Part shown: positions 1-5,832 of the stretch, piece after piece
Position numbering within the stretch: the stretch's first letter is position 1
Layout: each line of letters starts with the position of its first letter
Assembly: GCA_031275595.1 (NCBI GenBank)
Contig: JAISOO010000034.1
Location: 1-6,432, forward strand
DNA length: 6,432 bases
From: Spirochaetaceae bacterium
Lineage (GTDB): Bacteria > Spirochaetota > Spirochaetia > Treponematales > Breznakiellaceae
Direction: 5' to 3'
Made by a program: the position numbers and the translations under genes
The notes under the pieces: model-generated
What the model was told of the DNA's origin: nothing
Database searches by the model: none
What the model saw: only the letters and a program-made list of their open reading frames with translations

Positions 1-4
1 CCTT

Positions 5-9
5 AGGAG
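5..9 (+). promoter_or_regulatory. Ribosome binding site deciding the DUF4127 start
   Basis: AGGAG lies 1 base before the first ATG (position 11) and 10 bases before the second in-frame ATG (position 20). A 1-base gap is too short for normal initiation, so the site favours the start at 20. This also makes the protein begin MKISLLPLDSRP, the usual form for the family. Confidence 0.6.
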
Positions 10-19
10 CATGAGGCGG

Positions 20-1471
20 ATGAAAATTTCCCTGCTTCCCCTGGATTCAAGACCCTGTAATACCCTGTTCCCCCAAAAACTGGCGGCCATTGCCGGCTTA
101 TCCCTCAACATGCCGGATCCGGGCTTTCTCGACTATTTTACCCGTCCCGCCTATGGGCCCTATATAAGCCAATGGCTCATCGAAGAAGCGGCTAAAACGG
201 ACTATTTTATTATTTCCCTGGATATGCTCGTGTATGGCGGGCTTATTGCGTCCCGGCAGGGAGGGACCGCAGCGGCGGATTCGATAGAAAAACTTGAGAT
301 AGTCCGGGAACTAAAACGGATAAACCCCGGATTAAAAATTTTCGCCTTTAATGTCATCATGCGTACCTCCATTACCACCCTGGATGAAAAAAGCAAATCA
401 TATTGGCTCCTTATCAACGAATATTGCCGTCTTAAGGGCTTAAACGATCCGGGGCTTTCCGAAATTGAGGATCAAATTCCCCCGGATATACTAAACTCCT
501 TCCTGGCCCTTCGGGACCGGAACCACCAGGTTAATTTAAAGGCCGTAGAGCTTCTTAACGAGAATATCCTCGATTGCCTTCTTCTGCTTCAGGAAGACAC
601 CTCTTCGGGGGGCCTCCAACAGTTGGAGCAAAAAAAACTGACCGAACGAGCCGCCTCCTCCGCGGCGGAGAGGCTTTTTCTCCACAACGGCGCGGACGAG
701 GCGGGGATGCTGCTCTTGGGACGGGTCTTGAATACCCGCAGCAAAGCGTCAATCCATTGGGCTTTTTTATATCCCCCCGGACAGGATATGATCGCCTCCT
801 ATGAAGACCGGCCCTTTAAAGAAAACATCGAAAGCCAGATTAGGGCCTGCGGGCTTTTTCCCGCCCCAAAGGCAGAGGCCGGGATGCACATGCTGGTACT
901 GCCCCCCAAATCGGGCGGCCAATATGACCCCTTTACACAAAATGAAAAACCCGGTGATTACGATGATGCTGAATTGGATGCCATGGTACAAATAATTCAA
1001 GAATATACCAATGCCGGCGGCATTGTTGGTTTGCTGGATGTGGCCTACGCAAACGGCGGCCATGACCGGTTTATGCAGAACCTGAAACATCGCGGGGTTT
1101 TCAAAAAAATTGCCGCCTACGCCGCATGGAATACCGCCGCCAATTCCCTGGGTACCGTTCTAGGACAGTTGACCTGTTACTACCACAGCGTAAAGAAGGG
1201 GGATACAATCCGGGCCAATGAACGATTCACCCTGGAGCGTTATCTGGACGACTGCGTATATCAAACCCTGGTACGTCCAAAGATAGACCGGGATTTGGCC
1301 AAAAGGGGGATAAACAAATTCAATCTGGGGGCGGAAAAAGGCGGCGTTGAAAAACAAATTTACGGGGAACTAAAATCCCGCGCCGGGGAGCCGGAATTCA
1401 CCTTTCGTCTTCCCTGGCCCAGAACCTTTGAGGCCATAATTGAAATATCCAACCGCGGAGCGTTTAAATGA
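20..1471 (+). CDS. DUF4127 family protein
   Basis: A 483-residue protein that matches the DUF4127 family along its whole length. No biochemical role is established for the family as far as I know. Visible hallmarks, numbered from the ATG at 20: an N-terminal LDSRP (8-12), LDMLVYGGLIASR (67-79), RDRN (165-168), QEDTSSGG (191-198), GADEAG (224-229), DVAYANGG (340-347), WNTAANSLGT (370-379), DDCVYQ (410-415) and a C-terminal LPWPRTFE (464-471). The many conserved Asp, Asn, Gly and Trp residues suggest an enzyme, but no catalytic mechanism can be read from them. There is no signal peptide or membrane segment, so it is probably cytoplasmic. The length of about 500 residues is normal for the family, so it looks intact. 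An earlier in-frame ATG at 11 would add three residues but has a poorly spaced ribosome site. The metallopeptidase-like gene follows after 24 bases on the same strand, so the two are probably co-transcribed. Confidence 0.88.
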   Translation: MKISLLPLDSRPCNTLFPQKLAAIAGLSLNMPDPGFLDYFTRPAYGPYISQWLIEEAAKTDYFIISLDMLVYGGLIASRQGGTAAADSIEKLEIVRELKRINPGLKIFAFNVIMRTSITTLDEKSKSYWLLINEYCRLKGLNDPGLSEIEDQIPPDILNSFLALRDRNHQVNLKAVELLNENILDCLLLLQEDTSSGGLQQLEQKKLTERAASSAAERLFLHNGADEAGMLLLGRVLNTRSKASIHWAFLYPPGQDMIASYEDRPFKENIESQIRACGLFPAPKAEAGMHMLVLPPKSGGQYDPFTQNEKPGDYDDAELDAMVQIIQEYTNAGGIVGLLDVAYANGGHDRFMQNLKHRGVFKKIAAYAAWNTAANSLGTVLGQLTCYYHSVKKGDTIRANERFTLERYLDDCVYQTLVRPKIDRDLAKRGINKFNLGAEKGGVEKQIYGELKSRAGEPEFTFRLPWPRTFEAIIEISNRGAFK

Positions 1472-1495
1472 AAGCATACGATAGGAAATCATAGG

Positions 1496-2200
1496 ATGGC
1501 CCAAGAAACAAAATTAATTCCGGAATATTGCAGCCGGGATGTGGTCGATTGCTTTTTGGAAAAAGACCCGGAAACGTACCGTAAATACAGGGACCTCTAT
1601 GAACAGGCCAGAAACTACGGCCGGTCTATTGCATTCCGGGTTATGGACAAGGACCGGGAACTTCCGGGAACCCCGCCGGAATTTTCGGAAGTTCCCGGGA
1701 AAGCTTCGGAGGACCTGTTTGCATTTGCCAAGACCCTGGGGATCAAAAAAATTTATTTTTGGGGAACCGATGGAACGGGGAACGGGGTTTACGCGAATCT
1801 GGCGGAATATGATGAAACAAAGAGCAGCATCGGCATCAACTTAGGATTGATACATTCTCTACAACCCCTCCTATACACGTATTATGGCGTAAGCACGGAG
1901 CTTTTTAAAAAAATAGTTCTTGCCCATGAGTTGTTTCACCATCTGGAACAGCGGTATTATACCGAAACAGATGTCTTTTTGAGAGACAGGCTTTCGCGGG
2001 AAGGGTTGAAAAAAGGCAAAGCCCCGATTAAACCCGTAAAGCGGCTTCGGGAATTCGCCGCCGCCGCCTTTGCCGAAACGCTTTTAGATCTTCCCTTTCC
2101 CGCACAGGTTATTGATATCCTCCGGCTCTGCAAGGAAAGGGGAGAGGCAGCCATACTGCGGCGCGTCCGCCGTATTGCAAAGATGCTCACTCCCCCCTAA
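1496..2200 (+). CDS. Putative zinc metallopeptidase, ImmA/IrrE-like motifs
   Basis: A 234-residue protein with no signal peptide or membrane helix. Residues 144-148 are HELFH, an HExxH zinc site preceded by a hydrophobic helix start (IVLA). About 40 residues on, EFAAAAFAETLL (186-197) closely follows the E..A..FA..LL pattern that supplies the third zinc ligand in ImmA/IrrE-type (DUF955) peptidases; E186 would be that ligand. The spacing and residues are seen in the sequence; membership in that clan is inference, and overall it is not a standard ImmA because no helix-turn-helix is present. The N-terminal 130 residues, including a YFWGTDGTGNG stretch (87-97), are not recognised. An AGGA at 1483-1486 lies 9 bases before the start. 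It follows the DUF4127 gene by 24 bases, which suggests one transcript. Its last 14 bases overlap the end of the convergent lipoprotein gene. A zinc-dependent peptidase or a relative acting on a non-peptide bond are both possible. Confidence 0.7.
   Translation: MAQETKLIPEYCSRDVVDCFLEKDPETYRKYRDLYEQARNYGRSIAFRVMDKDRELPGTPPEFSEVPGKASEDLFAFAKTLGIKKIYFWGTDGTGNGVYANLAEYDETKSSIGINLGLIHSLQPLLYTYYGVSTELFKKIVLAHELFHHLEQRYYTETDVFLRDRLSREGLKKGKAPIKPVKRLREFAAAAFAETLLDLPFPAQVIDILRLCKERGEAAILRRVRRIAKMLTPP
2187..2200. other. Tail-to-tail overlap of two convergent genes
   Basis: The stop codon of the + strand metallopeptidase-like gene (TAA, 2198-2200) lies inside the coding region of the - strand lipoprotein gene, whose own stop (TGA, read from 2189 to 2187) lies inside the + strand gene. 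The 14 shared bases are coding on both strands. No hairpin with a T-run is visible around this point on either strand, so transcription from each side may read into the other gene. Confidence 0.85.
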
Positions 2201-3947
2201 CCCTTATCTGCCAAACCCTTCCCGCGGAGAGCCCCCAGCGGCGGTTGACGTAGGCGGAAAAGGCCGCAGCCTCAGCGCTGAAGATCCCGGCCAGTTCCGG
2301 CCAGGAACCGGAGGCTTCGTCCTTGGGGGGAAGCACCCCGCGGCGCCAGGAACTGGCGTCGATCCTTGCGGCCAGGGTCTGACCAAAATACAGGCCCGCC
2401 AGGGATACGGACTGTTGAAGGCAATGGGCCATAAATTCGTTTACCATTAAATAAGAATCCGCCACATCATAGCGCTGGTAATCGAAGTAGGAAAGGATGA
2501 AGCGCCTGGCCGGGCCGGGCAGTTGTTCCCAGCGCCGCAGGCTGAAATCCCGGAATTCCCCGTCAATAAAAAAGAGGCCGTGAAACCCTTCATGGACCAT
2601 AAACAGGGAGCGCAGGGAATCCGGGGATTCCCTGGATATGGAAATCACCGCCCCCGTACCGCCTGAGTAGCCCTCCCCATTCCCGCGTATAATATCCGCG
2701 CCCAGGAGGATGGCCCGGAGTTCCCATTCTTCCGGCAGCAGGGGAAAAGCGCTGCGCCGGGCGGCCTCAAAGAACCGGGCCAGATCCTCCGCCCGGTAGT
2801 CATGGGCGTTCCACCCATGGAGCCCCGCAAGCTCCTGGTCCGTGGCAAGGCGCCCGCGGAATCCGGCCTTTTCGGTAAAGAAGGCCAGGCGCTTAAAGAA
2901 CCTTTCCTGAACCGCATAATCGGCGGTATCAAAGATGAGGATCGAGGGATAGGCGTCCCATTGGAAAACCTCATAGCGCGGGTCCCGCCAGGCTTCCCGG
3001 GAATAGCCCAGGATAAGGCCGGGGTCCGCCGGAACGGCTTCGGCGGGAAAATCCCGGACCGCCGCGGGACCGAGCCTGAGGGAGCTAAGCCCGGCGCCGC
3101 CGGCCATGACCGGATAGGGCTCCGGGGGAAGGGCCCCGGGGGGAACGGAAAAAGGCGGCCGCTTAAACCCGCGGGCATCTTCCGGGCCGCCTTGCCCGGC
3201 GGCGTATTCATAGCGGATCCGGCCCGCGGCCGCTCCCTCCCCCACCCCTTCGGCGGAAAGGCTCAGGGGGCCGGAGAGCCGGTATTGGGCCGGGGGATCG
3301 ATAAACACCGGCGCGGCGGGATCCTGGTTCTCCCTAAAAACAAAGGGGGTGGCCAGGAACATTCCCCGGCCCCCCTCCGGCGAAGGAGCTTCCCTGGCAA
3401 AACCATACCACCGGGGAACAAGCCCCAGGGACCGGAGCTGAAAAACCGCCTCCCCCGCGGGGATTCCCGCGGAGGGGGCCCCTTTCTTTTCCAGGGTAAA
3501 GCTGATATCCCCCAGGAGGGGGCCTGAAACCGGCACCACATAACGGATACTTCCGGGCAGTTCCCCCCGGATGCCGAGAAAGGAATCGTCAAGGGGGAGC
3601 GCCCAGGAAGCCTCCCCGGCCACCCGCATAAGCACCTGATACCCCGAGGCCAATTCCTCCGTCCTTTCCCTAAGCAGCCCCTCCCCCTCCGAGATAGTAT
3701 AGGTCAGTTCCAGGGAATAATCCCGGGGAACCGGCAGGGCCTCCTCAAAGGTATAACTTAGTTCTTTGGGATCCGCAAAGGACAGGGTTCCCGCCGCCCC
3801 GGCTTTTGAGAGGGCATATAAAACCCGGCCCGGCCCGGCGCCATATACGGGAAAGGCCGCGGTTTTTTTATAGGAGCAGGAAAGCAAAAGAAGGGATAAA
3901 AGCAAAACGATCCGGAGACTTTTAATCCTAATCCGGGGGCTCTTCAT
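2187..3947 (-). CDS. Lipoprotein with C-terminal gluzincin-like peptidase domain
   Basis: A 586-residue protein. Residues 1-23 form a lipoprotein signal peptide: a basic start (K2, R5, R7, K9, R12), a leucine-rich core (13-22) and a lipobox L-L-S before C24. It should be lipid-anchored outside the cytoplasm. Residues about 50-310 look like beta-rich, Gly/Pro/Ala-rich extracytoplasmic sequence, possibly Ig-like, but no family is recognised. The C-terminal part (about 320-580) appears to be a separate domain with HEGFH at 452-456 and NEFMAH at 503-508. HExxH plus a Glu about 50 residues later is the gluzincin zinc arrangement, with E504 the likely third ligand. This supports a metallopeptidase-like fold; activity and substrate are unknown. 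The start is supported by the signal peptide, although the nearest ribosome-site-like AGGG is about 11 bases upstream, rather far. It lies 16 bases after the nucleotidyltransferase-like gene and is probably translated from the same mRNA. Its G+C content is far above that of the flanking genes. Confidence 0.75.
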   Translation of the reverse strand: MKSPRIRIKSLRIVLLLSLLLLSCSYKKTAAFPVYGAGPGRVLYALSKAGAAGTLSFADPKELSYTFEEALPVPRDYSLELTYTISEGEGLLRERTEELASGYQVLMRVAGEASWALPLDDSFLGIRGELPGSIRYVVPVSGPLLGDISFTLEKKGAPSAGIPAGEAVFQLRSLGLVPRWYGFAREAPSPEGGRGMFLATPFVFRENQDPAAPVFIDPPAQYRLSGPLSLSAEGVGEGAAAGRIRYEYAAGQGGPEDARGFKRPPFSVPPGALPPEPYPVMAGGAGLSSLRLGPAAVRDFPAEAVPADPGLILGYSREAWRDPRYEVFQWDAYPSILIFDTADYAVQERFFKRLAFFTEKAGFRGRLATDQELAGLHGWNAHDYRAEDLARFFEAARRSAFPLLPEEWELRAILLGADIIRGNGEGYSGGTGAVISISRESPDSLRSLFMVHEGFHGLFFIDGEFRDFSLRRWEQLPGPARRFILSYFDYQRYDVADSYLMVNEFMAHCLQQSVSLAGLYFGQTLAARIDASSWRRGVLPPKDEASGSWPELAGIFSAEAAAFSAYVNRRWGLSAGRVWQIRVRGE

Positions 3948-3963
3948 CAGTAATACAACCCTA

Positions 3964-4743
3964 TTAAAGGCTCAGGATGCCTTTGGCCATAAGCTGGGCA
4001 AGAGAATACTTCCGTTCAATGGTTATGCCGTTTTCATTGTTCAGAAAGGTCTCCAACTGGGCGGGGAAGGATTCGGGCTGGACCGGAAGTTCCAGCACCT
4101 GTTTATAATAGGCCCGGTGGGAAGGTTCAAACCGGTGATTGACGCAGAACAGGGTAAGGCAGGCGGTCTTGATAAACCCCGATGCGGAGATGAGATAATA
4201 AAAATCATCCCCCTGTATCAGGGCGGCTCCAAGATCGCCGAGGAAATGTTCCATCTTGGACTGATGGGCGTCCCGGATCTGGACCCAGAAGGGATCATCC
4301 AGATTGAGAAGCCGGTCCCGGATCTTCTGTATCCAATCCGTGCGGCGGTACAGGATCTCCCCGTTAACCAGCCGGTAATATCCGTAGGTCCCCGAATCTT
4401 TGATAAGCCAGAGCCGCTCCTGCCTGGTATCCGCCAGGGAGACCAATTCCTCAACCTTCCCCAGGGCCTTATACTCCAGCCGGACCGGCAGGTCCCCAAT
4501 AAGAAAACGATCCTTATCGCCGGCGGTGGAAGTCTCAAAGGCCGCCACATCGGCCCCATAGAGGCTGTGCCGTTCCTCCGCGCCGGGAATAGGTCCTGAA
4601 TAGAACACATCCAAAATAAGGGCAAAATAGGGGTCCAGCGTATCCGGCCGGGCGGCCTCGTTCAAAGAAACACATTCCACCCCGGGCCAGCCGGAAAGCA
4701 TGGAAGTAAACCGATCTACCAAAATTTTTGTTTTATATTTCAT
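3964..4743 (-). CDS. Nucleotidyltransferase-like protein (DUF4037-like)
   Basis: A 259-residue, probably cytoplasmic protein. Its layout resembles minimal nucleotidyltransferases with an attached helical domain, in the manner of DUF4037 proteins. Residues 36-48 (LDPYFALILDVFY) could be the strand carrying active-site aspartates D37 and D45, and LPVRLEYK (85-92) a later core strand with E90. The rest (about 150-235), including HFLGDLGAALIQGDDFYYLI and a FCVNHRFEPSHRAYYKQ stretch, looks like the helical substrate-binding half. The usual Gly-Ser and D-x-D nucleotidyltransferase signature is not clearly present, so it may be degenerate or a relative with altered chemistry. This assignment rests on pattern memory only. 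The ATG is preceded by AGGG six bases upstream (4750-4753) and by a good promoter. The lipoprotein gene follows 16 bases downstream, so the two likely form an operon. Confidence 0.5.
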   Translation of the reverse strand: MKYKTKILVDRFTSMLSGWPGVECVSLNEAARPDTLDPYFALILDVFYSGPIPGAEERHSLYGADVAAFETSTAGDKDRFLIGDLPVRLEYKALGKVEELVSLADTRQERLWLIKDSGTYGYYRLVNGEILYRRTDWIQKIRDRLLNLDDPFWVQIRDAHQSKMEHFLGDLGAALIQGDDFYYLISASGFIKTACLTLFCVNHRFEPSHRAYYKQVLELPVQPESFPAQLETFLNNENGITIERKYSLAQLMAKGILSL

Positions 4744-4780
4744 CTCTTTCCCTTTTTATAGTAAAGTATATCATGGGAAA
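4744..4780. promoter_or_regulatory. A+T-rich divergent intergenic region
   Basis: These 37 bases separate two gene pairs that are transcribed away from each other. The stretch is clearly A+T-richer than the G+C-rich gene to its right. It holds the -10 element of the leftward promoter. A TATAGT at 4757-4762 could serve as a -10 for the rightward genes, but I find no -35 at a suitable distance, so the rightward promoter is unresolved. Confidence 0.5.
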
Positions 4781-4793
4781 ATGATAGTGAAAA
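4765..4793 (-). promoter_or_regulatory. Sigma-70-type promoter for the - strand pair
   Basis: Read on the - strand, TTTTCA (4793-4788; four of six matches to the -35 consensus) is followed after exactly 17 bases by TATACT (4770-4765; five of six matches to the -10 consensus). Transcription would start near 4758, leaving a leader of about 15 bases that contains AGGG (4753-4750) before the ATG at 4743. The -35 element lies inside the first codons of the divergent gene. Confidence 0.6.
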
Positions 4794-5449
4794 CTCTTGA
4801 ACCCCCGCATAAGCCCCTCCGTTTCCTGGTCCTCATACCCCAGGGAAACGCCGCCCCCCTCAAGGACCGGAAGCGGAGCCTCTTCGCCGCGGGGTGCCCC
4901 GGCGCGTGGTCCTTTCCCGGCCTTGTTCCGGTGGCCCTCTCTGCCCGGCCCTTTACCAGGGCGGAGCTTAAATCCCTGGCCCTCTCCTTGCGGTATACTA
5001 GTATGGCAGACGGCCGGGGCGGGAAGATCCGCCTCGGGGAGCCGCGGATCCTGGACTGCCCCGGCCTCCCCGGCATATTCGGCCCCGCCCTGGATCTGCC
5101 GGCCCCGGCCCTTCCCCCGGAGGGGCTGCTCTTCCCCTTCCCCGTCCTGGTCCTGGCCGCAGCCCTGGCGGACCCCGAAGACAGGGAGCTTCTGCGAAGG
5201 GCCGGGGACATCCTCTCCCGGGGGGAGCCCTTTTCTTTCAGCGCCGCGGCGGTGGCCAACATGGTCCTGGAACCCCTTTCCGCGGCCGGGGTCCGGGACG
5301 GCCCCCATAAACCGGGAAGGGCCGGGGACTATTCCTTTATATGGAAAATCGGCGCTCCCCAATGGCTGCCCTCCCCCAGGGACCGGCGTTTCAAAACCAT
5401 GGAAGCCCTGCCGGGGGAAGCACCCGCGGGGCTCAGGGGGGAACGGTGA
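4781..5449 (+). CDS. Hypothetical protein upstream of yggU
   Basis: A 222-residue protein that I do not recognise. It is rich in Ala, Gly, Leu, Pro and Arg and very G+C-rich at the DNA level. It starts with a likely beta strand (LRFLVLIP, 13-20), followed by a GAWSFP turn and a helix (ELKSLALSLR). Later come a hydrophobic stretch (LLFPFPVLVLAAALA), an FSAAAVANMVLEPL helix and a closing FIWKIGAPQWLP. The strand-helix pattern faintly recalls LigT-like two-histidine proteins, but neither H-x-T/S motif is present, so I make no such call. The start is uncertain: ATG at 4781 has no spacer from GGGAAA, while GTG at 4787 in the same frame is 8-9 bases after it. A longer frame from 4700 would run into the divergent gene and is unlikely. 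The stop is 2 bases before the yggU start, so translation of the two is probably coupled. Confidence 0.6.
   Translation: MIVKTLEPPHKPLRFLVLIPQGNAAPLKDRKRSLFAAGCPGAWSFPGLVPVALSARPFTRAELKSLALSLRYTSMADGRGGKIRLGEPRILDCPGLPGIFGPALDLPAPALPPEGLLFPFPVLVLAAALADPEDRELLRRAGDILSRGEPFSFSAAAVANMVLEPLSAAGVRDGPHKPGRAGDYSFIWKIGAPQWLPSPRDRRFKTMEALPGEAPAGLRGER
5435..5442 (+). promoter_or_regulatory. Ribosome binding site of yggU
   Basis: AGGGGGGA inside the end of the preceding gene lies 9 bases before the ATG at 5452. A second in-frame ATG at 5464 has AAGGA (5455-5459) four bases upstream. The first choice gives the more typical length for the family, the second removes only four residues. Confidence 0.45.
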
Positions 5450-5451
5450 AT

Positions 5452-5751
5452 ATGAAGGACTGTATGAAAGTTTCGGGGGATTCTATCTTTCTGGCCCTGA
5501 AGGTCCTGCCGGGGGCTTCAAGATCGCAGATCATCGAAGCACGGGAAGGCCGCCTGCGGGTGCGGATTGCGGCGGCCCCCGAAGACGGTAAGGCCAATGC
5601 GGAGCTCCGCTCCTTTTTCGCGAAACTCCTGGGTTGTCCCAAAAAAGATATTATCCTGCAATCCGGGGAAAAATCCCGGCTTAAAACCATAAGCGTTCCC
5701 GGAGCTTATGGAGAAAAACTCTTGGGGATCGGGGGAGGAGAGAAAGAGTGA
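5452..5751 (+). CDS. yggU: DUF167 / YggU family protein
   Basis: A 99-residue protein, the normal size for the DUF167 (YggU/UPF0235) family of small, single-domain cytoplasmic proteins. The biochemical role of the family is not settled. The family pattern is complete: KVLPGASRSQI (17-27), RVRIAAAPEDGKAN (36-49, containing the highly conserved P-x-D-G-K-A-N) and SGEKSRLK (71-78). These cover the strand, helix and strand core, so the gene looks intact. It begins 2 bases after the stop of the preceding unknown gene, with its ribosome site inside that gene, so the pair should be co-transcribed and translationally coupled. The C-terminal GIGGGEKE tail is a short lineage-specific addition. The symbol is used by homology to the Escherichia coli family member. 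Confidence 0.93.
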   Translation: MKDCMKVSGDSIFLALKVLPGASRSQIIEAREGRLRVRIAAAPEDGKANAELRSFFAKLLGCPKKDIILQSGEKSRLKTISVPGAYGEKLLGIGGGEKE

Positions 5752-5798
5752 AGTGTGGAGAGTGAGGAGTGAAGAGTTAAGATGTCAAGAGTTAAGAT
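5746..5798 (+). repeat. Purine-rich short direct repeats
   Basis: The end of yggU and the following intergenic DNA hold a run of related units such as GAGTGA, AGTGAGGAGTGA and AAGAGTTAAGAT. The last, 12 bases long, occurs twice identically (5772-5783 and 5787-5798), starts 15 bases apart. One strand is almost all purine plus T. No hairpin terminator for yggU is visible here. Such stretches often vary in copy number between strains. Confidence 0.6.
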
Positions 5799-5826
5799 TG
5801 ACAGAATGAAAACTCTGTGTTAGAGA
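5798..5826 (+). promoter_or_regulatory. Candidate promoter for the partial regulator gene
   Basis: TTGACA at 5798-5803 is a perfect -35 element. Exactly 17 bases later TAGAGA (5821-5826) matches three of six -10 bases and is preceded by TGT, an extended -10 context. Transcription would begin near 5833, at the gene's first ATG, which leaves no leader. A five-base inverted repeat (ACAGA 5801-5805, TCTGT 5814-5818) sits in the spacer and could be an operator, though it is short enough to be chance. Confidence 0.4.
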
Positions 5827-5832
5827 GAAGGC

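Noticed and set aside
656..680. Inverted repeat CTCCGC-G-GCGGAG inside the DUF4127 gene
   Set aside because: It falls in conserved coding sequence with a 1-base loop and no T-run directly after it, so a terminator or operator role is not supported.
2802..3527. Long + strand open frame opposite the lipoprotein gene
   Set aside because: It is Gly/Pro/Arg-rich with no family motif and arises from the high G+C of the real gene; the - strand frame has a signal peptide and a zinc motif.
4117..4599. + strand open frame inside the nucleotidyltransferase-like gene
   Set aside because: No ribosome site and no recognisable motif; the - strand frame is longer and has a promoter and ribosome site.
4733..5362. 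Long - strand open frame opposite the gene before yggU
   Set aside because: It is a low-complexity Gly/Arg/Pro-rich shadow of the G+C-rich + strand gene, and it overlaps the leftward promoter.
4788..5816. Shared 10-mer TGAAAACTCT in both candidate promoter regions (4788-4797 and 5807-5816)
   Set aside because: Repeated 10-mers are expected several times by chance in a window of this size, and the flanks do not match, so a common operator is not supported.
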